From an uncultured Elusimicrobium sp. (GTDB lineage: Bacteria > Elusimicrobiota > Elusimicrobia > Elusimicrobiales > Elusimicrobiaceae), in assembly GCA_946061795.1 (NCBI GenBank), contig CAMGSK010000005.1, forward strand, positions 1-19,001: a stretch of 19,001 nt of DNA. The letters run 5' to 3'. Below are positions 1-6,628 of the stretch, piece by piece. Within the stretch, counting starts at the first letter, position 1; each line of letters starts with the position of its first letter. The notes below the pieces were generated by a model. The model was not told the DNA's origin and searched no databases. It was given only the letters and a program-made list of their open reading frames with translations. The position numbers and the translations under genes were made by a program.

Positions 1-4
1 TGTC

Positions 5-97
5 TATAAAAATGATTTTTTGAAGAATCACGTTTCTTTTTGTTCGAAGCCCTTTTGGGCGAGTTAAAAGAAACGCTTCATAAAAGTCATTTTTATA
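5..97. repeat. Long imperfect inverted repeat (hairpin) at left edge
   Basis: Nested arms are visible. TATAAAAATGA (5-15) pairs perfectly with TCATTTTTATA (87-97). TGAAG (21-25) pairs with CTTCA (76-80), with four more T:A pairs outside it. CGTTTCTTTT (31-40) pairs perfectly with AAAAGAAACG (66-75). At the tip GCCC (49-52) pairs with GGGC (57-60) around TTTT. The only sizeable asymmetry is a 5-nt bulge at 26-30. No convincing gene overlaps it; a 71-codon reading frame through here has no known motif. It could be a small non-autonomous element, a structured RNA or the end of something left of the window. Confidence 0.6.
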
Positions 98-121
98 CGC
101 TGCGGACGCGGGGGCCTTTTG

Positions 122-150
122 GATACTTTTCTGCTCTGGAGAAAAGAATC
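122..150. repeat. Hairpin with GATACTTTTCT arm, intergenic
   Basis: GATACTTTTCT (122-132) pairs with AGAAAAGAATC (140-150) with one mismatch and a 7-nt loop. A related hairpin at 2838-2864 carries the reverse complement of the central part, and both lie shortly upstream of a pilin promoter. There is no T run after it, so a terminator role is not supported. Confidence 0.4.
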
Positions 151-217
151 AAGAACACTTTGGGCAATGAAAGTAATTGGGGTGCCGGGTTAAACCCCGG
201 TAAAAATCTCTGCCCCC

Positions 218-245
218 TTGCATTGTTTTTTTTTTTTGATAAATT
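218..245 (+). promoter_or_regulatory. Pilin 1 promoter with T12 spacer
   Basis: The -35 is TTGCAT (218-223). The spacer of 16 nt is TG, twelve T (226-237) and GA. The -10 is TAAATT (240-245), preceded by TG as in extended -10 promoters. The expected transcript start, 7 nt after the last -10 base, is A252, the first base of the ATG. The same architecture recurs before pilins 2, 3 and 4, which is the main support for the call; the hexamers alone are weak. Confidence 0.65.
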
Positions 246-272
246 TTGCTTATGAACAAAATTTATCAAAAA
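233..272. promoter_or_regulatory. Palindrome over -10 box and start codon of pilin 1 (operator candidate)
   Basis: Perfect 16-nt arms TTTTTGATAAATTTTG (233-248) and CAAAATTTATCAAAAA (257-272) flank an 8-nt centre that contains the ATG (252-254). The left arm holds the -10 box. If transcription starts at 252 only the right arm is in the RNA, so a DNA role such as a binding site for a dimeric regulator is more likely than an RNA hairpin. Read-through RNA from upstream would instead form a stem with the ATG in its loop. Similar palindromes occur at pilins 2 and 4 but not 3. Confidence 0.6.
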
Positions 273-794
273 CCCTTCTCCGGCGAGAAAAACGCCGGAT
301 TTACGCTGATAGAGCTGCTGGTGGTCGTTTTAATCATCGGTATCCTGGCGGCCGTTGCGCTGCCGCAGTATCAAAAAGCGGTCGGGAAAGCCCGGCTGGC
401 TAATTTGAAAATTTTAGTTTCACGAATAGCCTCCAGCGCGGAGGAAGTGTATTTGGCCACCGGAGCCTATCCGGATTCTTTGGACGTACTGGCGGTTTCC
501 ATGCCGGCTCCTTCCAAAATAGAGAACGGCTATTGGCATTACGATTGGGGATATTGCTATTTGGAAAATAATGCGGCGGCAGGAGAAAATTTGTCTTGTG
601 CAAACACGCGTTCCGGTATTTTGTTTGCACAGCGTTTTGCTTTTGCCAGTCTTTATCCCGGTACAACTTCTTGCGGCGTCCTTCAGTCCTCTTCGTCAAT
701 AGAAAGAATGCGTGAAATCTGCCGCGCGGAAACAGGACAAAACTCTCATTCTTATAAGGATGAACATAAAGAAACTTATGTGTATCAAAAGTAG
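252..794 (+). CDS. Type IV pilin-like protein (pilin 1)
   Basis: Prepilin of 180 residues, probably a subunit of a type IV pilus or a related filament. The leader MNKIYQKPFSGEKNAG is cut after G16 by a prepilin peptidase in this family; the mature protein would begin F17 with the conserved Glu at position +5 (E21) and a hydrophobic N-terminal helix ending near ALPQYQKAV. The globular part is poorly conserved and has four cysteines, some of which could form the family's C-terminal disulfide. ATG 252 is chosen over TTG 246 because it fits the expected transcript start; there is no Shine-Dalgarno. It is an isolated gene, with no pilus assembly genes beside it. The first 24 codons are nearly identical to those of pilin 2, then the two diverge. 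A minor pilin or a secretion pseudopilin is an alternative. Confidence 0.9.
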   Translation: MNKIYQKPFSGEKNAGFTLIELLVVVLIIGILAAVALPQYQKAVGKARLANLKILVSRIASSAEEVYLATGAYPDSLDVLAVSMPAPSKIENGYWHYDWGYCYLENNAAAGENLSCANTRSGILFAQRFAFASLYPGTTSCGVLQSSSSIERMREICRAETGQNSHSYKDEHKETYVYQK

Positions 795-888
795 TATTGT
801 TCTTTTTTCTTCGTTTTATGTCCTTTAGGGGACAAAAGCTGCTTCCCTGTCCAATTTGCGGTTTCATATTTCATAAAGCCAAATTTAC

Positions 889-894
889 TACAAT
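889..894 (+). promoter_or_regulatory. Probable -10 box of rsmE-mtaB
   Basis: TACAAT with the expected transcript start near 901, giving a leader of about 14 nt that contains the Shine-Dalgarno AAGGAGAGG just before the ATG at 915. I see no good -35. Confidence 0.45.
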
Positions 895-914
895 ATATGA
901 GGTAAGGAGAGGGT

Positions 915-1613
915 ATGCCCCAGTATTTGGCCGATATCAAAGAAACCGAATTTTTTATTGAAAATGAAGAAGCCCACCACCTAACCGCGGTGGCGCGCCG
1001 CGCCGAAGGCGACGAAATCACTGTGTTTGACGGAAAAGGCAAACAGTTTCGCGCCCGGATTGAACGCGTGCAAAAAAATTTTGTGCGCGGAAAACTGCTG
1101 CAGTCCGTCCCCGTCAAAAGATCCGCGCTGTCGTTGGAACTGTGCTTTGCGCCCACCTCCCGCACGACCATGGAAGACGTGCTGGACAAATGCACCCAGT
1201 TAGGGGTGGAATCTTTTCAGCCTGTTTATACGGCGCGCAGTGAATATGATTTAGTCAAAAAATGGGAAAATAAACGTTCCCGCTGGGAACAAATTATTTT
1301 GTCCGCCTGCAAACAATGCGGCCGCGGATACGTGCCCGTTTTGCGTGAACCGATTTCTTTTGAAAAATGCGCCGCCCGCCCGGATACGCCCTCTTTGCTG
1401 GCGTATGAATGCGAAGAAAGCCATACCCTGTTCTGGGGAATGGAAAAACTGGGCGCGCCTTCCTCTCTGAGCGTATATATCGGACCCGCCGGCGGCTGGA
1501 CGGACGAAGAAGTGGTCGTCGCCAGCCAATACGGCGTGCTGCCCGTCACGCTGGGGCCGCATATCCTGCGCGCCGAGACGGCCTGTATTTGCGCCTGCGC
1601 TAAATTGTTATGA
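915..1613 (+). CDS. rsmE: 16S rRNA (uracil-1498-N3)-methyltransferase RsmE
   Basis: A SPOUT-class methyltransferase of 232 residues that methylates U1498 of 16S rRNA using S-adenosylmethionine; the length is typical of the family. An N-terminal PUA-like part (about 1-70, with HHLTAVARRAEGD) is followed by the methyltransferase domain. The knotted SAM-binding region near the C terminus shows YIGPAGGWTDEE and LGPHILRAETA, matching the family patterns GPEGG and LGxRILRxETA, except that the Glu of GPEGG is Ala here. A strong Shine-Dalgarno (AAGGAG, 904-909) precedes ATG 915. The stop overlaps the start of mtaB by 4 nt (ATGA), so the two are translationally coupled. Confidence 0.93.
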   Translation: MPQYLADIKETEFFIENEEAHHLTAVARRAEGDEITVFDGKGKQFRARIERVQKNFVRGKLLQSVPVKRSALSLELCFAPTSRTTMEDVLDKCTQLGVESFQPVYTARSEYDLVKKWENKRSRWEQIILSACKQCGRGYVPVLREPISFEKCAARPDTPSLLAYECEESHTLFWGMEKLGAPSSLSVYIGPAGGWTDEEVVVASQYGVLPVTLGPHILRAETACICACAKLL

Positions 1614-2839
1614 AATTTTTCTTAAAAACCTTCGGCTGCCGCGTCAACCAGGTGGAGAGCCAAGCGATATGGGAGCAGTTCTTGCGCTCCGGGGCCGAGC
1701 CCGCTCCGTCTTTTGAAACGGCGGACGTATGCGTGCTCAATACCTGCACCGTCACCCACCAGGCAGACAAAGACGTAGAAAAACTCATCCGCCAGATTTT
1801 ACGCCGCAATCCCGCCTCCCGTTTGGTATTGACGGGCTGCTACGCCATGGCGCACCAAGCTGCCGTGCGGGAAAAATTCCCTCAAGCCCAAATCGTAGGT
1901 AAATATGAGTTGGGCCGCGCCTTATTCAACGAAGAAGATATTTGTTGGACCGTATCCGGCCATGAGGGGCACAGCCGTGCGTTTATCAAAATTCAGGACG
2001 GGTGTGACTGCTTTTGTTCCTATTGTATTGTGCCGTTTGCGCGTAGCGTGAAACGTTCCAAACCCGTAGAGGACGTGTTAAAAGAAATTGCGTCTTTGGC
2101 GGAAAAAGGCTTTGGAGAGATTGTTTTGACGGGCATTAACATCGGCAATTATTCCTGCCCGCAAAGCGGCAAAGATTTGGCGGCCTTGTGCGCAGACGTC
2201 GCCGCTCTGCCGGGCCGCTTCCGCGTGAGATTTTCTTCTATTGAATTGCAGACCGTCACGGACGGCGTGCTGGCCGCTATGGCCGCGCGGCCGGACCGGT
2301 TCTGCTCTTATTTGCATTTGCCGCTTCAAAGCGGCTGTGACGGCGTACTGAAGGATATGAACCGCCATTATAATACGGCGCAATATGCCGCCAAAGTCGC
2401 CCAGCTGCGCGCGCAGGTGCCCGGCGCGTCCGTATTTGCCGATGTGATTGCCGGGTTTCCTACGGAAACGGAAGAAGATTTTGAAACGGGGTACCGCTTT
2501 ATTGAAGACCAAAAATTATGCGGGCTGCATGTATTCAGCTATTCTCCCCGCCCGGGCACCAAAGCCGCATTGCTTCCCCAACTGTCTCCTGCCGTGATTA
2601 AGGCGCGCGCGGAAAAATTGAGGGAACTGGATAGAAAACTACGCTCGGATTTCGCCGCCTCTTTGACGGGCTCGGAGCAGGAAGTGTTTGTGGAAGAGCA
2701 CGGCGCACAAGGAGTGCGTGGCGTGACGTCCAATTTCCAGCACGTTATTTTAGAAAATGCTCCTTCCGGTGCGCACGGGTTGGTGCATGCCGTGATTACC
2801 CGTACGGAAGGACCGGTTTGTTATGGGAAAATAAAGTGA
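1610..2839 (+). CDS. mtaB: tRNA methylthiotransferase MtaB (MiaB family radical SAM)
   Basis: A radical-SAM methylthiotransferase of 409 residues. Family members of the MtaB type add a methylthio group to t6A37 of tRNAs reading ANN codons. The N-terminal UPF0004 domain has the three cysteines of the auxiliary Fe-S cluster: C10 (TFGCRVN), C46 (LNTCTVT) and C77 (LTGCYA). The radical-SAM cysteines are C132, C136 and C139 in GCDCFCSYCIVPFAR. The RSKP motif after this and the absence of an extended MiaB-type insertion favour MtaB over MiaB or RimO. A TRAM-like C-terminal segment (about 350-409) would contact RNA. It starts inside the rsmE stop, and a hairpin begins at its own stop codon. Confidence 0.9.
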   Translation: MKFFLKTFGCRVNQVESQAIWEQFLRSGAEPAPSFETADVCVLNTCTVTHQADKDVEKLIRQILRRNPASRLVLTGCYAMAHQAAVREKFPQAQIVGKYELGRALFNEEDICWTVSGHEGHSRAFIKIQDGCDCFCSYCIVPFARSVKRSKPVEDVLKEIASLAEKGFGEIVLTGINIGNYSCPQSGKDLAALCADVAALPGRFRVRFSSIELQTVTDGVLAAMAARPDRFCSYLHLPLQSGCDGVLKDMNRHYNTAQYAAKVAQLRAQVPGASVFADVIAGFPTETEEDFETGYRFIEDQKLCGLHVFSYSPRPGTKAALLPQLSPAVIKARAEKLRELDRKLRSDFAASLTGSEQEVFVEEHGAQGVRGVTSNFQHVILENAPSGAHGLVHAVITRTEGPVCYGKIK

Positions 2840-2864
2840 TACTTTTCTCCAGGGCAGAAAAGTA
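2838..2864. repeat. Hairpin at mtaB stop, related to 122-150
   Basis: TACTTTTCT (2840-2848) pairs perfectly with AGAAAAGTA (2856-2864), loop CCAGGGC. The loop of the upstream hairpin at 122-150 is GCTCTGG, nearly the reverse complement, so the two hairpins are approximate inverted copies. There is no T tract on the plus strand, so intrinsic termination is doubtful. Confidence 0.4.
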
Positions 2865-2894
2865 CCCTATCGGGGCTTCGCCTACAACCCCACT

Positions 2895-3004
2895 CCCCCT
2901 TGCATTGTTTTTTTTTTTTGATAAATTTTGTTTATGAACAAAATTTATCAAAAACCCTTCTCCGGCGAGAAAAACGCCGGATTTACGCTGATAGAGCTGC
3001 TGGT
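2895..3004 (+). repeat. Pilin head repeat, copy 2
   Basis: Matches 213-322 at 109 of 110 positions. The T12 run lies at 2908-2919. The single substitution T2931 lets the palindrome pair two bases further than in copy 1. Confidence 0.9.
2900..2927 (+). promoter_or_regulatory. Pilin 2 promoter with T12 spacer
   Basis: TTGCAT (2900-2905), a 16-nt spacer of TG, twelve T (2908-2919) and GA, then TAAATT (2922-2927). The expected transcript start is the A of ATG 2934. The palindrome arms 2915-2930 and 2939-2954 flank the start codon. Confidence 0.65.
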
Positions 3005-3389
3005 AGTGGTGTTAATCATCGGCATCTTGTCCAGTATCGCTCTGCCCCAGTACACCAAAGCGGTAGAAAAAGCGCGCGCGACGGAAGTGTGGGTAGAGGG
3101 GAGAGCTTTGTTGAATGCTCTGAGCGTTTATAAATTGGCTAACGACTATTATCCGGTCTCTTTGGAAGGGGTCGGTATAGAAGTCCCGGAGATGAAAAAT
3201 TTTTCGGTAAGATACCTGAACCGGCAAGGACAATCTACCCTGAGGTTCCAGGGAAAACAAAGTATGGCTAATTATATTTTTGAGTATGATTTGGATCGTA
3301 AGATGATAAGCTGCTTAGATAAGCAAAGTTCGGGACGATGCCCTTCTCTCATGCCTTGCTCTTCCGCATCTTGTCCTTTTCCCTCATAA
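2934..3389 (+). CDS. Type IV pilin-like protein (pilin 2)
   Basis: Prepilin of 151 residues with the same 16-residue leader as pilin 1 (MNKIYQKPFSGEKNAG), cleavage after G16, F17 at +1 and E21 at +5. The hydrophobic helix reads LLVVVLIIGILSSIALPQY. The mature body shares little with pilin 1 after the helix. The C terminus holds all four cysteines in a short tail (ISCLDKQSSGRCPSLMPCSSASC), a different layout from the other three pilins. ATG 2934 is chosen because it sits at the predicted transcript start; TTG 2928 would lie inside the promoter. It is monocistronic, with its own promoter and terminator, between mtaB and glmU. Confidence 0.9.
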   Translation: MNKIYQKPFSGEKNAGFTLIELLVVVLIIGILSSIALPQYTKAVEKARATEVWVEGRALLNALSVYKLANDYYPVSLEGVGIEVPEMKNFSVRYLNRQGQSTLRFQGKQSMANYIFEYDLDRKMISCLDKQSSGRCPSLMPCSSASCPFPS

Positions 3390-3403
3390 AATTATTTGCT
3401 TAC

Positions 3404-3438
3404 TCCCCGCTTTTGGAAAAGGCGGGGATTTTTATTTA
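3404..3438 (+). terminator. Rho-independent terminator after pilin 2
   Basis: CCCCGC then TTTT (3405-3414) pairs with AAAA and GCGGGG (3417-3427) with one bulged G, followed by a T-rich tail ATTTTTATTT. It begins 15 nt after the pilin 2 stop. Confidence 0.85.
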
Positions 3439-3475
3439 TTGGACTGTGAAAATTGATACCATATAAGTAATGCTT

Positions 3476-3505
3476 GGGCCTAGAGCAGGCGTTATGCCTG
3501 CGCCC
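3476..3505. repeat. Short GC-rich hairpin upstream of glmU
   Basis: GCAGGC (3485-3490) pairs with GCCTGC (3496-3501) around GTTAT, and an outer GGGC (3476-3479) pairs with GCCC (3502-3505) across a 5-nt bulge. It lies about 25 nt before the glmU -10 box. Function unknown. Confidence 0.35.
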
Positions 3506-3529
3506 GCACCGCGGACGCTTTATTTTTGG

Positions 3530-3535
3530 TATAAT
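3530..3535 (+). promoter_or_regulatory. -10 box of the glmU operon
   Basis: A consensus TATAAT with expected start near 3542, giving a leader of about 52 nt. No clear -35 at 16-18 nt upstream. Confidence 0.5.
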
Positions 3536-3593
3536 ATCTATACATAATTTGTTTCTAACAAGTTAGATTCTTTTTAGGCAAGAGTTAAACAAA

Positions 3594-4997
3594 ATGGTAG
3601 CCCAAAAAAATCTCTGCGTACTCATCCTGGCCGCCGGCAAAGGCACCCGGATGAAATCTTCCCTTCCCAAACCGCTGCACCGCGTGTGCGGCTTGCCCAT
3701 GATTGCGCACAGCCTGCGCGCGGCCCAAAGCCTGGAGCCCGGCGCGATTTGTGTCATCGTCGGCCATGAAGCCTCCCGCGTGATGGAAGAAATCAAACAA
3801 AATTTATCTTTTTGGGGCGTGACCGCGCCCGTGGTGTTTGCCGAACAGAAAGAACTGAACGGCTCCGCCGGAGCGGTGCGCGCCGCGCTGCCGTTGTTGG
3901 GCAAATTCCAGTCTGTGATGATTCTGAACGGCGACGCCCCGATGATTCGCCCCGAAACCTTGCAGCAGATGTATGCGGCTTTTCATGCGCAGAGAGCGGG
4001 AGTGTCCGTGCTGGGCGTTAACGTACCCGACCCGAAAGGATACGGACGCATCGTACGGGACGCGTCCGGCGCGTTTGCGCGTATTGTAGAAGAGACGGAC
4101 GCTGATGAAACAACGCGCCAAATAACGGAAGTCAACGGCGGCATGTATGTTTTTGATTCCAAAGCGCTGGTGGATGCGCTGGGGCGGCTGACCCCGCAAG
4201 GGCCTAAACAGGAATTTTATTTAACCGATACGCTGGAAATCATTAAAAACGCCTCATTGGCCGCGCAGGTTTTTAACGCGGCCGATTATACGCAGGCTTT
4301 GGGCGTCAACAGCCGCCGGGAATTGGCTTTGGCGGACAAACTGATGCGTTCCCGCGTGACGGACAAATGGCTGGACGAAGGCGTCAGCTTTCCCCGCCCG
4401 GAAGAAGTATATATTGACGCGCAGGTCCAAATCGGCCAGGATACTACGATTTGCCCCGGATGCTGGATAGAGGGAAAAAGCGTTATCGGACAAAACTGCT
4501 TTTTTGAAAGCAACGTCATTGTGCGCGATTGCGTGATAGGGGATAATGTCCGCGTGCGCGCCGGCAGCTATTTGGAAGGCGGCACGGTAGAGCAAAACTG
4601 CGAAGTGGGCCCTTACGCCCGCCTGCGTCCCGGAGCCGCGCTGAAGACCAAGGCCAAAGTGGGCAATTTTTGCGAAGTGAAAAATTCCGTCATAGGGGAA
4701 GGTTCTAAAGTCAATCACCTGACTTATATCGGGGATACGGATATGGGTGCGGGGGTCAATATCGGCGCGGGAGCCATCACCTGCAACTATGACGGACAGA
4801 AAAAACACCGCACGGTGATAGGGGACCATTGTTTTGTGGGTTCCAACGTGAATTTTGTAGCACCCGTAGAAGTGAAGCCTTACAGCAAAATAGGCGCGGG
4901 CTCGACGATTACCAAAGAAGTGCCGGAAGGCTCTTTGGCCATTGCGCGGGCGCGTCAGGTCGTTCTGGAAAACAAAGGGATCAAAAAACATGACTAA
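3594..4997 (+). CDS. glmU: Bifunctional GlmU: glucosamine-1-P acetyltransferase / GlcNAc-1-P uridylyltransferase
   Basis: Makes UDP-GlcNAc, the precursor of peptidoglycan, in two steps. 467 residues, full length. The N-terminal nucleotidyltransferase has the signature LILAAGKGTRM (10-20), K26 and the metal-binding Asp in LNGDAP (D114). The C-terminal left-handed beta-helix of hexapeptide repeats (about 270-440) contains the acetyltransferase site with RLRPGA (343-348), the catalytic His in NHLTYIGD (H375) and NIGAGAITCNYDG. The uridine-binding loop, GTGHA in classical GlmU, reads GSAGA here (90-94), a visible deviation. It is first in glmU-prs-rplY-pth, and its last 8 nt overlap prs. Confidence 0.95.
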   Translation: MVAQKNLCVLILAAGKGTRMKSSLPKPLHRVCGLPMIAHSLRAAQSLEPGAICVIVGHEASRVMEEIKQNLSFWGVTAPVVFAEQKELNGSAGAVRAALPLLGKFQSVMILNGDAPMIRPETLQQMYAAFHAQRAGVSVLGVNVPDPKGYGRIVRDASGAFARIVEETDADETTRQITEVNGGMYVFDSKALVDALGRLTPQGPKQEFYLTDTLEIIKNASLAAQVFNAADYTQALGVNSRRELALADKLMRSRVTDKWLDEGVSFPRPEEVYIDAQVQIGQDTTICPGCWIEGKSVIGQNCFFESNVIVRDCVIGDNVRVRAGSYLEGGTVEQNCEVGPYARLRPGAALKTKAKVGNFCEVKNSVIGEGSKVNHLTYIGDTDMGAGVNIGAGAITCNYDGQKKHRTVIGDHCFVGSNVNFVAPVEVKPYSKIGAGSTITKEVPEGSLAIARARQVVLENKGIKKHD

Positions 4998-5934
4998 AAC
5001 CGTAAATGGGGATTTGCGCATTTTCTCCGGAAACGCCAATCCCGCTCTGTCCCAGAAAATCGCCGCGCATTTGGGCATGGAATTGGGAAAAATCCGCGTG
5101 GAACGTTTCGCCGACGGCGAAATAGACGTGCAGATTTTGGAATCCGTGCGCGCGCACGATTGCTATCTTATTCAGAGCACCTGTCCCCCCGTCAATGAAA
5201 ATTTGATGGAACTGTTGATCATGGTGGACGCTTTTAAACGCGCCAGCGCGGGAAAAATCACTGTAGTCATTCCGTATTTCGGCTACGCGCGCGCCGACCG
5301 CAAAGCCGCCGCCCGCGTGCCCATTACGGCCAAGCTGGCCAGCAATCTGATTACCAAGGCCGGTGCGGACCGTATTATGACGCTGGACTTGCACGCCGGG
5401 CAAATACAGGGATTTTTTGACATCCCGGTGGACCACCTGCGCGCGCGCAGCGTGTTTTTGGATTATTTTAAAGATTTCAAAAGAGAAGATTTGGTCGTCA
5501 TTTCGCCGGATGTGGGCGGCGTGGAACGCGCCCGCAAATTCGCCGCGCGCATGGATGCGGGGCTGGTGATTATTGACAAACGCCGTCCTAAAGCCAACGA
5601 GGCGGTGGTGTACAACGTCATCGGCGACGTAAAAGACAAAGTGGCCATTATTTTTGACGACATCGTGGACACGGCCGGTACGCTTACCACCGTGGCCGCC
5701 AAAATCAAAGAGCGCGGCGCGCGTGAAGTGTACGCCGCGTGCACGCACGGCCTGCTCTCCCGCAACGCCGTGGATAAAATCAACAAATCGGATATCAAAA
5801 AACTAATCATTACGGATTCTCTGCCTATACGGGATTTGGGGCCGAAAGTGGACGTACGCTCCATTTCCTACATCTTGGCGGACGCGATTAAACGCAACCA
5901 TGACGGACGTTCAATCAGCGATATGTTTAATTAG
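4990..5934 (+). CDS. prs: Ribose-phosphate pyrophosphokinase
   Basis: Transfers pyrophosphate from ATP to ribose-5-phosphate to give PRPP for nucleotide, His and Trp synthesis. 314 residues, normal for class I enzymes. Visible motifs: PYFGYARADRK (95-105), TLDLHAGQIQGFFDIP (131-146), the catalytic flexible loop DKRRPK (196-201), and the PRPP loop IFDDIVDTAGT (221-231). ATG 4990 is chosen because the protein then begins MTKTVNGDLRIFSG, the usual start; upstream codons in frame would lie inside glmU. It overlaps the end of glmU by 8 nt in another frame. Confidence 0.96.
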   Translation: MTKTVNGDLRIFSGNANPALSQKIAAHLGMELGKIRVERFADGEIDVQILESVRAHDCYLIQSTCPPVNENLMELLIMVDAFKRASAGKITVVIPYFGYARADRKAAARVPITAKLASNLITKAGADRIMTLDLHAGQIQGFFDIPVDHLRARSVFLDYFKDFKREDLVVISPDVGGVERARKFAARMDAGLVIIDKRRPKANEAVVYNVIGDVKDKVAIIFDDIVDTAGTLTTVAAKIKERGAREVYAACTHGLLSRNAVDKINKSDIKKLIITDSLPIRDLGPKVDVRSISYILADAIKRNHDGRSISDMFN

Positions 5935-5961
5935 TTTTTTATCACATAAGGAGTGAAAGAC

Positions 5962-6627
5962 ATGGAAGAGATGAACATTGCCGCCACCGTCAGAACCGGT
6001 GAAGGCGTCAAAGGTGCGCTGAGCAAAATCCGCGCCGAAAAAAACGTGCCGGCCGTTATTTACGGCGGTCACAAAGACCCCGTGAGCATCACGGTCAGCC
6101 TTAAAGATTTGGAAAAAATCGTGAAGGCGGGTAAAAACACCATCGTGGAAATCAATCTCCCCGAAGGCAAAGAACAGGCGTTGGTAAAGGAAATCCAGTA
6201 TCACGTGGTGACGGATTTGCCTATCCATGCCGATTTCCAGCGCGTGTCGCTCAAAGACAAAATGGACGTGGTCGTCCCCGTTAAACTGGTGGGCGAATCT
6301 CCGGACGTGAAAGCTTACGGCGCCATGGTGGAGCACATCTTGCGCGAAATTGAAGTCCGCGCTTTGGTCAGCAAAATCCCGCATGAGATTGAAGTGGACA
6401 TGACCCCGATGACCATCAACGTCGGCATCGTGGCGGGCGACATCAAATTGCCCGAAGGCGTGGAATTGTTGACTGATCCCCAGGCCCCCGTGGTGCACTT
6501 GACCATCCTCAAGGACGAAGAACCTGCTGCCGCGCCCGCCGCTGCGGACGCCCAGCCGGAAAGCTCTTCCACCAAGGGCAAAAAAGACGAAGACGGCAAT
6601 CTGACCAAGAACGCCGAAAAGAAATAA
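5962..6627 (+). CDS. rplY: 50S ribosomal protein L25/Ctc
   Basis: Long (Ctc-type) L25 that binds 5S rRNA in the large subunit; 221 residues. An N-terminal L25 domain (about 1-90, with IYGGHKDPVSI and EIQYHVVTDLPIHADFQRV) is followed by the C-terminal TL5-like beta domain (about 95-190). A low-complexity tail follows, rich in Ala and ending in a Lys-rich stretch, which is common in this family. ATG 5962 follows TAAGGAG (5947-5953) at 8 nt; GTG 5953 lies inside that site and is unlikely. Its place between prs and pth is the classical bacterial order. Confidence 0.93.
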   Translation: MEEMNIAATVRTGEGVKGALSKIRAEKNVPAVIYGGHKDPVSITVSLKDLEKIVKAGKNTIVEINLPEGKEQALVKEIQYHVVTDLPIHADFQRVSLKDKMDVVVPVKLVGESPDVKAYGAMVEHILREIEVRALVSKIPHEIEVDMTPMTINVGIVAGDIKLPEGVELLTDPQAPVVHLTILKDEEPAAAPAAADAQPESSSTKGKKDEDGNLTKNAEKK

Positions 6628-6628
6628 A

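Larger units (their letters stand above)
213..322 (+). repeat. Pilin head repeat, copy 1 (promoter to signal peptide)
   Basis: 110 bp that match 2895-3004 at 109 positions; the single difference is C249 against T2931. The block runs from CCCCCTTGCATTG through the T12 run, the palindrome, the ATG and the whole prepilin leader, and ends inside the codons for ELLV. Sequence on both sides of the block is unrelated or clearly diverged, so the boundaries are sharp. A second small hairpin lies in the leader codons: TCCGGCG (279-285) with CGCCGGA (293-299). Confidence 0.9.

Noticed and set aside
40..255. Small 71-codon frame at the left edge
   Set aside because: It runs through the large hairpin and the pilin promoter and ends inside the T12 region; no motif.
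814..838. Terminator after pilin 1
   Set aside because: TGTCC/GGACA makes only a short stem with no T run behind it; too weak to call.
4254..5078. Long antisense frame of 274 codons across glmU
   Set aside because: It is the shadow of GC-biased third codon positions in glmU; the sense protein is unmistakable. The same applies to long antisense frames over prs (4981-5748), rplY (5911-6645), marC (15189-16031) and uvrB (16701-17255).
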